From contig BRXU01000038.1 in NCBI GenBank assembly GCA_030267565.1, positions 620,001-684,000 on the forward strand: a DNA stretch of 64,000 nt, written 5' to 3'. Positions within the stretch are counted from its first letter, which is position 1; each line of letters starts with the position of its first letter. The position numbers and the translations under genes were made by a program. Shown here one piece after another: positions 44,194 to 54,754 of this stretch. Source of the stretch: Pleodorina starrii (taxonomy: Eukaryota; Chlorophyta; Chlorophyceae; Chlamydomonadales; Volvocaceae). The notes under the pieces are model-generated. The model was not told the DNA's origin and searched no databases. It was given only the letters and a program-made list of their open reading frames with translations.

Positions 44194-47100
44194 CTACTCA
44201 TCACCACCACCGCCACCACCACCAGCAGCAGCCTGCTTCGCGCGCTTTCGCCGCCGTTTCGCCGCCTGCTGCTGTTCCGACGTCCCAGCAGCTGCCGCCC
44301 CGTCGCCGCCGCTGCCGCCGTTTCCCCCACCGCCACCGCCGCTGCCGGCCCCCGCAGACGGCTCGCCCTCCGCCTTACGCTTTTGGGACTGTTGCTGCTG
44401 CTGTTGCTGCTGCGTCGACTTCCTCGCTTTCTTCTTGAAGGCGAGAGGGTTGGGGCCCTGTGGGGGACCAGGGACCGGAAAACGTCAGGAGGCCACCCCG
44501 CCGAGAGGGGGTTAGGGGGAGGACGGGAAAGCAAAAGGCACAAAATGTCCAATTAGCAAGCAAGGCAACGGAGGGCCGCGAGGGCCACGGCACGCCAGCT
44601 ACGGCGCACTGCAGTACACCGTACACCGTACCTTGGCCTTGTTCCGCCGGAAGCGTGCGCTGGTCATGGTCGGCGGCAAGCCCCCTCCGCCCCCTGCACC
44701 CCCTCCTGCCGCCCCTCCGCCCCCGCCTGCTGCCGCCCCCGCCCCCGCCGCTCCCCCCCGCTGCATCTCCTTCCGAAGTGCCGCCAGCCGCTCCTCTCGC
44801 AAAAGCGGCTCGGCCGCGCGCTCGTGCTTGGACAGGCTGCGAGTGGCCGCCTCGGCCTGAGGGTTTTAGGGTTGTTTTAGGGTTTAGGGTTTTAGGGTGC
44901 ACGAAGGATCTTAGGGTACGGCACAAAAAAGGCAGGGCGGGGATGGCCGATGGCGCGGGAAAGCAGAGGCACGGGGAGGGGGGCGTGGGAGGAGAGGCGG
45001 GGGCGCCTTTCCGCACCCCCCTCCCTCGCAGCCCTGCCCTGCCCTGCCTAACGCACACGCCCTCCTCCTCCTCCTGCCAACGCCCTCTCCCTCTGCCTCC
45101 TTCCCCCCCCCCTCTCCAGCCATAGCTCTGCTTACTTGGCTGTCTCGCTCCCCTTCCCATCCCCCGGCCGGCTCCCCCGCCCCCAGCCCCGCTCCCCCAA
45201 AGGCCGGGCCGGGCCGTTTTAATTACCCCCCAAAGCCTCTCAAAGCCTCTCAAAGCCCCCCCCCTCACCTCCTTGGCCTTCTGTCGGGTGACCTCAGAGG
45301 GCGTCTCCAAGTGGATGCCGTTGACGGTGGCGAACACGAGCGGACACCCGGGGATCTGAGGAAGGGAAGGGAAGGGGGAAGGGGGGTGTCAGGGAGTGAT
45401 ATGCGGGAAGGGGGAAGGGAAGGGAAGGGAAGGGGGTATCAGGGAGTGATATGCGGGAAGGGGGAGGGGGGGGGGAGGGTCAGGGAGTGATACGGTATGC
45501 GGGAAGGGGGGAGGGAAGGGGAGGTCAGGGAGTGATATGCGGGAAGGGGGGGTCAGGGAGTGATATGTGCCTTTATGGGGGGAGGGGAGGGAGCGGCACC
45601 GCACCGCACCGGGTGAACCGAGGCTGAACCCTCACCCCCTCCCCCCTCCACCGGCAGGAGAAAAGAGAGAAGGGAAGGGACGGGAAGGGGGAAGGGAAGG
45701 GCAGGCAGCGACTCCAACTGTCAACGACCGCGCCGTCAAACTGTCAACCGTCAACCGCTCACCTGCCCCAGCTCCTTTCGTAGCGCTGCGTCCTGCGTGG
45801 CCACGAACCAGTGCTGCTCGTTGCGGCGACCTGGAGAGAGAAAAAGAAAGAGGGGGAATCGCGCAAGGGAGCGGGGTTTTAGGGTTTTAGGGTTTTAGGA
45901 CAGTCCAGTCTACAGAGAGGCAAGCTGACAGGCTGACAGGGTGGGGGGGAGGGGGTCAGGGAGTGATAGTGGGGGGGGGGAGGGGGTTTAAGGGGTGTAG
46001 GGGGAGTAAGGGGGGCAGCGGGTGGAGGTTGCGGCGACCTTTTCCCGATGCGCCGGCCCTCCCTCCCTCCCACTCCACTCCTCACTCTTCCCGTCACTCC
46101 TCCTTCCATCGGATCCCACCCCCTGACACACCCGCACCCCGCCAGCCCCCACCCGCCCTCCCCCTCACCCACCCCCCCACCCCCCACACTCCCACCCCGC
46201 CGCCCCACCTATCACGGCTCGAATGCAGTCCGCTGCCGATATAGGACCCTCGCCACCGCCACCGCCACCGCCCTGCTCCTCCTCCTCCCCCTCCTCGTCC
46301 TCGTCGTCCCCCTCCTCTTCTTGGTTCGCCTCCTCCTTCTCCTTCTTCTTATTCTGCTTCTTCTTCTTCTTCTGCCCTCCCTCCGCCGCCGCCTTGCAGT
46401 CACCGTGATCGCATTTGTGGAGCGGAAAGGCGCGTGCTGCCGCTGCTGCTGCCGTGAATTGCGGACCCAGGGAACGGAGCTCGCGAGTGACACACCTGCG
46501 AGGGGGGGGGGGGGCAGAAGGGGGCTTATCCACGCGGGGGGGGGCCGGGGGGGGGGTGGGGAGAAGGAGGAGGGTTAGGGGGGTAAAAGAAAACGGGGGT
46601 TAGGGGTTGGGTGCGAGGAAAGGAGGGGAGAAGGGGTGGGGGCAAGGAGGGGAGGAGGGGAAGAGAGAGGAGAAGGTGAGAGCCAGTACACAGGGGGAGA
46701 GGGTAGGGAGGGGAGGAAGGGAGATATGCAGGGGACGAAGGAGAGGGGCAGGCAGGGACATAACACTTCACTGCCCCTGACCCCCTCCCCGCGACCCCCT
46801 CCTGGCGACCCCCTCCTCACTTGGTGGTGTACAGCTTGCAAGTTCCCCCCAGCAGCTTGGGCAGGTGCGTGTCTAGTTCGGACAGGCTGCACGGCAGGGG
46901 GAGGGGGGGTCGAGAGTCAAAGGGAGGGGAAGTCAAAGGGGAAGTCAAAGGGATCGTGAGTCAAAGGGGAAGCGCTGAAGAGTGCGAAAACCGACGAGTG
47001 CATCAGCAGCGGAGGGGGGGTAGGCAAAGGACGACAGTGCGGAAAAGGGAAGAAGGCTCGGGGTGGCTGACTGACTGACTGACTGACTGACTGGGGTGAG

Positions 47101-47375
47101 GGTCGGGAGGGGGGATGGAGGCCCCCCGGCGCCAGCAGCACGAGCGCAACTCGCCACATACCCAACCAAACCGCCGTCTCCTCACAATGTTGGCCCCGCC
47201 CCCAAAGCTGCAGCTTTTGCTCGCTCCCGCAAAACCAACGGCAACCTCACTTGATGGCTTTCGTAGCATGGATGAAGTTTCCGTCAAGAAGTACCTTGTA
47301 CGGCTCGTGGAAGCCGTAGTTAATTCGATAATAGTTGCACGCCCGCCGCGTTGCTTTGTGTTTTTTGCGCCGCAT
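44194..47375 (-). CDS. UTP23: UTP23, PIN-domain SSU-processome protein
   Basis: Seven exons (47375-47251, 46886-46821, 46495-46209, 45830-45763, 45355-45269, 44856-44632, 44457-44194) give 373 residues. The start MRRKKHKATRRACNYYRINY and GFHEPYKVLLDGNFIHA are diagnostic of UTP23/FCF1-family proteins. CVTRELRSLG, the Cys cluster KCDHGDCK, HWFVATQDAALRKELG, VFATVNGIHLETPS and the terminal KGPNPLAFKKKA follow in the expected UTP23 order. UTP23 acts in the nucleolus in early 18S rRNA processing; yeast Utp23 helps release snR30. A Lys-rich then Glu/Asp-rich insertion of about 45 residues (roughly 98-142) interrupts the PIN domain, and the C-terminus carries Gln and Gly runs. All splice phases agree. 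Confidence 0.93.
44861..44898. repeat. telomere-like TTTTAGGG run abutting a UTP23 acceptor
   Basis: About four TTTTAGGG/TTTAGGG units; in UTP23 sense, CCCTAAAA repeats run straight into the acceptor of exon 6. Confidence 0.85.
45388..45565 (-). repeat. element C tandem copies in UTP23 intron 4
   Basis: About five units containing CATATCACTCCCTGAC in UTP23 sense, separated by C-rich spacers. The last is about 32 bases from the acceptor of exon 5. The copy furthest from the acceptor retains an ATAAAGG-like start. Confidence 0.8.
45876..45900. repeat. telomere-like TTTTAGGG run in UTP23 intron 3
   Basis: Three consecutive TTTTAGGG units on the plus strand, in the 3' part of intron 3 (UTP23 sense). 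An element C core lies a little further from the acceptor at 45953-45969. Confidence 0.85.
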
Positions 47376-48524
47376 GGAGGAGACTGGGCGCGGCGGCTTA
47401 AGCTGACGTCGGCGTGGCGGCTACAAGTCTCAATTAATGTGCAGTTCTGTGCTACGGTTTACAATTTAATGATTTGAGGGCGTGGCAGGGTAAGTATTGC
47501 TTATAACAGGCCTCCTCAGAGTGACACAGATGAACCGTTGATAAATGCCTGGTTATACAGCGACGCAGCGGCCTTATGATAACAAACTTTGCACACAGCG
47601 TTCACAGTGAATGCGATGCAGTGTGTGCCTCTGGCGGTTTCGATGCTGTTAACTTCCCGGTGAAACGACGCTCGTACCAACCGCTCAAGAATCCCGAGGA
47701 TCAAGCGACGAAGCGAGTGCCCCAAGCTATGCGGCAGCGTGGCCTCTCGCTCTATCTTCATAGTGGTTGCGGCAAGCGATACCTGCTGCTTCGTCATTGC
47801 CGCGCTTGCATCGGCACAGCCGATAGATGGACACGCAAGCTGCCCGTAGCTAGCAGTCGCACGAGCCAAACAGTTATTACGGTGAGCAGTTCTATTACAT
47901 AAAGTTCACATGTTGAGGCAAGTCTGCCGAGTCACGTTTCAGGGGCACAGCGGGTGCACATCCCGCATCAGGTGCTGAGATGGCAGCACCTGCATGTCGC
48001 TTGCGGACTCTCCTGGTCAGACCATCTATGACAACCCCCGGCGTGCCCCTGGGATACGATGAACAGTCCGCCTAGTCGGTACAGCGACTATTGTGAAAGC
48101 CGGTCCCCCGCACAACGATTGCATACCTAAATTTGAGCGCCGCCGGCCACCCGCACCACAACACGCTTAAAAAAATAATGCATCCACGGCTTGCTCCCAT
48201 CATTAGCGGCCCGACTCCCTTCCCCGCCGTCCTCTACCCGCAGCCCCACTCCCAGGTAACTGTGTTGCGTTCCCTCGCCCCGGGCCGTTTTAATTACCCC
48301 CACTCTCACCGACAGGTCTTTGCGAGCAGGGGCCCTCCTGCCGCAGAGTGGTACGGCAGGGCAGTCACACCAGCAACCTAACGCCAAGAGGCACCGCCCG
48401 CCCGCCAGCAACCGCTCACGAGCTCGTGTCGTACCATCGTCACGACTGCACCAGCGCCGCCACCCACCCCTTTCTGTCAACATCACGCCGGCGAAGTCGC
48501 CGCCGCCGCGGCCGCCTGCCTGCC
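47376..48524. other. divergent intergenic region between UTP23 and taspase
   Basis: It must hold the promoters of both flanking genes. A strongly structured stretch at 47940-48090 and an antisense copy of element A at 48255-48300 lie here. No coding exon was recognised. Confidence 0.5.
47940..48090 (+). ncRNA. candidate structured non-coding RNA, family unknown
   Basis: A perfect 9-bp closing stem (CAGGGGCAC at 47940-47948 with GTGCCCCTG at 48043-48051) encloses GCGGG/CCCGC (47950-47966) and a perfect 9-bp hairpin CAGGTGCTG-AGATGG-CAGCACCTG (47969-47992). A further 6-bp stem TAGTCG/CGACTA follows at 48073-48090. The nested arrangement suggests a multibranched RNA. I could not match it to tRNA, spliceosomal, SRP, U3 or RNase P/MRP consensus. 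The strand is arbitrary since stems read on both. Confidence 0.35.
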
Positions 48525-51500
48525 ATGTCCGGCCCCGCTGCGGCTTCGGCGCCACCCCGCTACCCCTTCCTCGTTGCCGTACATTGCGGCGCCGGCGCGC
48601 ATTCGCCCGCCAAGGAGGCCGCCTACAGGTGTGTATATGCCGTACGGAGAACGGCACGAGTGTCGTACGCAATGAGAGTGGGCCTCGAAAGGGCTTTACA
48701 TCATTACATGCACTGCAGGGCACGCAGCAACAAACGTCCAAACCCAACCTCAACCTCCCAACCTCCCAATCCCCAACCCCTTCGCGGGCGTCTCTGTTTC
48801 TCTATTTGCCCTACAGGCAGGCTATGGCCGCGGCGTGCCGCGCGGCGGCGGCAGTGCTGGCGCGGGGCGGGCCAGCGGAGGCGGGTGTGGCGGAGGCGGT
48901 TCGGGTGCTGGAGGTGCGGCTGCGGGTGGGGCTTCATGGTCGGGGCCCGTCCGGGATCAGTAGCGCCAACCTTGCAGTGCGCATTCACAGACACACACAC
49001 CCTCCTGCCCTGCCCTGCCCTACCCTGCCCTGCCCTCATGCCCTGCCCTCATGCCCTGCCCTGCCCTGCCCTGCCCTGCCCTGTCGGCCTTCAGGACAGT
49101 CCATTCACAAACGCCGGCACGGGCTCCAGCCTCAATTTGGCGGGGCGGGTGGAGTGCGACGCGGCGATGATGGCGGGGGACGGCCGCTTCGGGGCGGTGG
49201 GCGCGGTGGCAGGTGGGTGGGTGGGTGGGTGGGTGGGCGAGGTTGCTGTGTCGTGTACCGGTACCCTCGTGTGTGTTTTTTGGGGGCGCCGTGCCGTCTC
49301 GTCTCGCGGGCTGTTTGTGGGATGGCTTGGGGGGGGGGGTCGGGTGGAGGCGATTTAGAGCAGATGCCCCTTACCCTTACCCTTACCGAATTACGGAATG
49401 CAGACAGAGAGAGCGGGGGGAGGTACCTAAACGTGGTCCCATGGGGTTTGCACCCCACAACCCACCCCGCCTCGCCTCACCTCATGCCACGCCTCACTCA
49501 TCCGGTCATCCCACAACCCTCCTAACCCCACGCCCCACCCCACGCCACTCCCCGCCCCACCCCACCAGGTGTTCAGAACCCCATTCTGGCGGCTGCGGCT
49601 CTCGCCCGGGACTCATCCGTGCCCCTCAGCTGTGGCCGAGTAAGGCCCATGTAAGTCCGTGGCCCGTGTGGGCTCCAGTACGGCCCGCGTGGGCCCCAAC
49701 CGACCCACCCACCTGACCCAACCGACCCATCAACTGACCCAACCGACCCGCTCACCTGACCCAACCGACCCGCTCAACTGACCCAACCGACCCGCTCAAC
49801 TGACCCAACCGACCCGCTAATTGACCCACCCACCGACCCACTAACTGACCCAACCGACCCAACGACCCGTGGGTCACTTGCTGCCGGCGCTCAGGCTGCT
49901 GGCGGGGGAGGGCGCCCGCACGTACGCGCACACGTGCGGACTGGCGGCAGTTCCGCCGGGTCAGCCCGTGCCGCCCGGGGTGAGCCGTGTGGGTGCCGCG
50001 GCCTTGCGGGGGCCGTTGCGGTTGCGGTTGCGGTTGTGATTTCGGTTGTGTGGCAGTTGGTACCGTTAAGTACGGTAGGCTCCAGTTATGATCCCGAAGT
50101 CGGCTCCGGTTCATTCAGCCCTTCAGCGCGGGCTATCGGTGGTGGTTTGCCTCGTCACTGCCTCCTCAGCCTGCCACCTTGACAGTACTTTTTTGTTGTC
50201 CCTTCAGCGTTTTGCCTCGCCCCCGCTGCCTCCTCAGCCTGCCACCTTGACAGTGACCTTGAAAGCTATCGGTGATGGTTTGCCCCCGTCGCCCCCGCTG
50301 CTTCCTCTGCTGCTGCTTCCTGCTTCCTGCTGCTGCTGCTTCCTGCTTCCTGCTGATGCTGCTTCCTGCTTCCTGCTTCCTGCTGCTGCTGCTTCCTGCT
50401 TCCTGCTTCCTGCTTCCTGCTTCCTGCTTCCTGCTTCCTGCTTCCTGCTTCCTGCTTCCTGCTTCCTGCTTCCTGCTTCCTGCTTCCTGCTTCCTGCTTC
50501 CTGCTTCCTGCTTCCTGCTTCCTGCTTCCTGCTTCCTGCTTCCTGCTTCCTGCTTCCTAAGCTGCTGCCAGCTCCGTGACAGTGACAGTACTTTTTTGTT
50601 GTCCCCTCAGCGTTTTGCCTCGCCCCCGCTGCTTCCTGAGCCTGCCTGGCTGCCCCCGTGACAGTGACAGTACCTCCAATACGTCCCCTACACGCGCCCC
50701 CAGTTTCAAGTCACGCCCACCTCCCTGGCGGCGTGGAGGCGTTACACCGACATGATACGACAAGCGGCTGCCGTACAACCAGCAACTGAAACAACAGCAA
50801 CCGCAACCGTCGTACAACCAACTGCAGCAACGGCAACGGCGACAGTGATGGCGGCAAGGACGGCCGTGCCAGCGGCGGCGGCGGCGGCTCCGAAACACGC
50901 CCTCGGGGGAGCCGCCGCCACCACCGCCGCCGCCACCAAGCCTGCAGTCGTCACCCCCGCCGCCGCCCGCCTGGCCGCGAATGCCGTCTTGTCTGCCGTC
51001 TTGACTGCTCCTTCGACGGGTTTGATCAGCGATCTCGATCGAGATCTCGATCCAAATCTGGAATTCGTACAGGAGGCGAAGAGAGCGCGTCGGTCGCTTG
51101 ATGCCGCCGCCGCCGCCGCAGCTGCGGCCGGCGGCGGGGGCGGCGGCGACCGGCCGGCGGACGACGGGTGCGGTACGAGTACGGCGCCGTACGACAATGA
51201 CGAGTACGACGACGAGGAGGCGCTTTACGACACGGTTGGGGCGGTGTGCGTCGACTACCGGGGTGAGGAAGGATGAGGGCTGGGTTTGGTGCGTGGAGGA
51301 GGGGAAGGGGGAGGGGGCGGAAGAGGCTAGGTGCGGAAGAGGCCTGCGCCCCCGACACGACACGACACGACACGCATACCCCCGCCGCCGTTGCAAACTG
51401 GCCACGGTGTTGCCGCCGCCGGGCCGCTGCCGCAACCTTGTCGCGCCGCCGCCGCCGCCGCCACGTTGCCGCCGACAGGTCGTACCGCCGCCGGCGTCTC

Positions 51501-53152
51501 GTCGGGTGGAATCGCAGTCAAGTTCCCCGGCCGCGTCGGGGAGGCGGCGATGTACGGCAGCGGCTGCTGGGCCCGCGACCCGTGGGTCTGTAACGCCTGC
51601 GCCGCCGCCGCCGCCACCGCCGCCGCCGCCGCCAAGGTTGCAGGTGGTGCTGCGGCGACGGCGTCGTTGCTTCCGCCGCGGCCTCCGCTGCATTTGCTGC
51701 CGGCACCGGCGCTGACAAGCCGCCGCTGTGGCGGCGGCGCCGCTGATGCCGGCATCGACAATGGCCGCTGCCGCTGCCGCTGCCTCCCCGGCTTCGCCGC
51801 CAGCGTCACGGGGGTGGGTGAGGCTGTCGTACGCGCGGACCTCGCCCGACAGTGCGCCGCCGCCGCCGCTGCCGCTGCCTCGCGTGGCGTCGGCGTTGGC
51901 GGCGGCGCCGACGGCGAGGCCGACGGCGGCGACGGAAGCAGCGGCCCGACGGATGGGAGCTGCGGCGCAGCCCCCGCTGCCCTCCTTGATGAGGTAGGGC
52001 CTGGTGTGTACGGCAGGGTGCCGTACAGAACTATGCTCGTCGTGCCCCTGGCGCCGGGCATCGGGTGGATGGGGCCGGCGGCGCAGCCGCCTCTACCCTC
52101 CTTGATGAGATAGGGCGGGGCATTGCCGTACAGAACAATGTTCATTGCCGTACAGAACAAGGCGCCAGGGGCACGGCACGCTGAGCCCATCTTCGGGCTG
52201 CCAACTGACGCTCCCAACTAATGCACCGCCAGCGTACCGTATCTTTAGTGCCCTCCGGCCTCCCCTCACTCACCGTACGTCACTCGCGTACCGTATGTCA
52301 GCCTGGGCCCGCTTGCCTACCTCACCTATCTCGGCCTATCCTTCCCTCCTTACCCTCCCTTGACGCCGCCTGCGGTCCCAGACGCTGTCTGAAGTGCTCA
52401 CTCACCAGCTGTGGGACTGTCAGTCGGGGCCCCGGGAGAGCGGCGTGCTGGCGGCCAGGGTGACGGTCCGGGTCGGCGGCGGCGGCGGCGACGGAGGCGA
52501 CGGCGGCAGCGGTGACGGCGGCGGCGGCAGCGGCGGTGTGGGGGACCCCATGGCGGATATGGGCGCGGATGTGGATGTGGATGTGGGTTCGAGAACGTGG
52601 GCCAGGGCAGGGCAGGGGGCGGGTTGTGAGGGACAGCGCGGCGGGGTCACGGCGGCAGCGGCGGCGGCGGCAGCGGTGGAGGTTGAGGTGGAGCTGGCGG
52701 CGGCGCACTGCGCGACTTCGATGGGGGTGGCGCACATGACCCACATGACCCATGGGTCGGTGCCGCCAGTCTTTGCAGGCGACGCCGATGGAGACGCCGC
52801 CGCCGCCGCGGCTGCGGCTGCGGCTGCGGCTGCACAGCCGCAGTGGACGTTCCTACGGCGGCCATCGCCCGCGGAGAAGGGGCTGGGCACGGGGGCGGGA
52901 TCGACGAGGCTAGGACCGGAGACGGGACTGGGGCCGGGGTCAAAGTCAGGGCACGGGCACGCGTTCGGCTCGTCCTGTAGAGCCGGGTTGCCGTACCCGG
53001 CACGGGATGCTGCGGTACGGCAAAATCCACAGAATGGTACGGCAGGAGTCGTACGCATGGGCTTTTACGTGAGCTGGGCGGTCGGGCGGGAGGCGGAGGC
53101 GGCGGGGGTCGTGGCGGGAGAGGCGGCCGCGGCGGGTGGTTTCCGGACCTAA
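48525..53152 (+). CDS. TASP1: taspase-1, threonine aspartase
   Basis: Eight exons (48525-48628, 48817-48913, 49095-49212, 49569-49650, 49895-49979, 50671-51262, 51479-51993, 52382-53152) give 787 residues. The Ntn-hydrolase motifs match taspase rather than plain asparaginase: FLVAVHCGAGAHSPAKEAAY, DSPFTNAGTGSSLNLAGRVE, CDAAMM, LLAGEGARTYAHTCGL, then YDTVGAVCVD and VSSGGIAVKFPGRVGEAAMY with GSGCWA. Thr350 in DTVGAV is the predicted nucleophile exposed by autocleavage. Taspase-1 in animals cuts after Asp in chromatin and transcription regulators such as MLL and TFIIA; the algal targets are unknown. The alpha-beta loop (about 163-349) and C-terminal half carry long Ala/Gly/Gln insertions, making it nearly twice human length. 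Confidence 0.9.
49013..49083. repeat. CCCTG pentamer repeat, taspase intron 2
   Basis: About a dozen CCCTG units lie just before the acceptor of exon 3. Confidence 0.9.
49690..49870. repeat. TGACCCAACCGACCCGCTCA repeats in taspase intron 4
   Basis: Six to eight units of about 22 bases with small variations; the array ends in a GACCCGTGGGTC copy at 49864-49875. Confidence 0.88.
50330..50560. repeat. CTTCCTG heptamer microsatellite, taspase intron 5
   Basis: About 30 CTTCCTG units, interrupted near the start by CTG triplets; a long pyrimidine-rich tract in the sense strand. Confidence 0.95.
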
Positions 53153-54754
53153 AGTAGATGTGCGTGTGTGTGTATGGTCGTGCATCTTGTTGCTGCTGCT
53201 GCTGTTACGGTGAATTCCCGGCTCATCCGTCTTTCGCAGACCCCATTACCGGTACCACGAACAGTGAAGGAGTGCATGGGCTACCACGGCGGCGGTCAGC
53301 AACTAGAAGGCTAGCTGCTACGTAATTGGCACGTAGACTACAAACCTGGCAGCTAGGGCTGATACGAGGCTGCATGCCTAATAGGCTACGTAGCAGCCCC
53401 GGCAGGCAAAACTGCCCTAGCGGGCCCCCCTACTAGGCTCCTGCAAGCGTAGCAAGCGGATCTGTTACGCAGCAGATAGGGACAGGCTCGCGTAGGGCGA
53501 TATTCGAAGCCTGAGTCAAAAGGCCATCAGACCTGCCCAGTCAGGACACGACGACCGACAAGGTCCCATGGGTCAGGCACGACTGGCAGGCTGCAGGGGA
53601 AAGATGCGGTTTCCTTTTGTTGGCCTCGACTATTTTGTTGGCAATTTTGCTGGGCTTGCGTGATGCCAACTCGCCAAGCACACATTGCACATAGGAGCGC
53701 CGCTTGGATTTCCCACTGCATCGAAAGCCCGCAAATGTGCGCATGTAGATGAGGCTGAATGCAAATGTTTAAACCAGCTCATGCCGGAATTTCCTCGGGA
53801 CCGAACATATGGACCCGGTCCCCGAAGCACAGCTTGTTCACTGGAAGCATGAAGCCACGCTCTCTCAGCAGCATATATTTCAAGGCATTATTCCGAGCAG
53901 TTTAGTGGCATGCTGGCGTCTTCCACTGGAGGTCCTTGTACCGGACAGAGTTAGGGGAGGGGCACGCAGTATACCTGTCACAGGTGACAGCCAAGGCTTG
54001 TGCTATATATTCATAATGTCACAATGGTGACTAGGGCACAGGGTTAGCAAGCAGGGTTACTTTCTCGCATTTTTCTTTTGACCAAATAGTGTTGTACACC
54101 ATTCAAGAGAGCAGCTGATGCCCAACGACCCCTTATTTGCCCGGCTTACTGCTGTTTGGCCCATCAACGTTGTCCTCGTAAACAACAAGATCAGTTCCAC
54201 AAACATCTTCACGTTGCCTAAGCTGTTCAAGGTGCCCACAGCAGCCACCTGCAGATTTGCTCTTTCCCAGTGCTGGAATTAATTATCTAGGCACCCAACC
54301 ATATGTTTCCGTGAACCTATAACCTGCAAAGGCTGCAGGCTGCGAAGAAGCCTATCGCGTTCAGGACCACGATGCCTCTTAGCATAGACCTACGATGTGA
54401 CTGGGTCTGGAAGAGAGCTCGCCGGCAGTAACACTACTTGACAATCAAACCACGAGTTGGGCCCACAAAGGCGTGCGGGTGGGGGCCTAGAGACGGCCAG
54501 ACAAATGGACGCCAGTAACGGACCGCCTGTCGACAGCAGATTAATTGCAGCACCGTAAGTATGACTGGCCATCAGTCCTGGATTGCAATGGTTCTGTGCT
54601 ATGAGCATAGCCATCTGGGCCAGCGGACCCCTTTCGGCCAACACCTTATGCCCAAAGCGTGATTCCATCGCACCCCTAGTAAGACCAAGCCTCCTCCTGC
54701 CAATAACGCGCCCCGAATCGCAGGACCGTTGCTCCGCCTCCGGGTGTTCGCCCT
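53153..54754. other. intergenic region between taspase and the CXC gene
   Basis: Moderate GC content without coding bias. A CTACGTAG-rich foldback lies at 53314-53397. Minus-strand open frames (for example 54390-54668) have no recognisable domain. Confidence 0.5.
53314..53397. repeat. foldback with 11-bp perfect arms
   Basis: GCTGCTACGTA at 53314-53324 is the exact reverse complement of TACGTAGCAGC at 53387-53397. The 62-base interior has further GGCAGCTAGG and AGGCTGCATGCC self-complementarity. Confidence 0.8.

Noticed and set aside
44861..44898. TTTTAGGG run taken as a chromosome end
   Set aside because: Only a few units, flanked on both sides by coding exons of UTP23.
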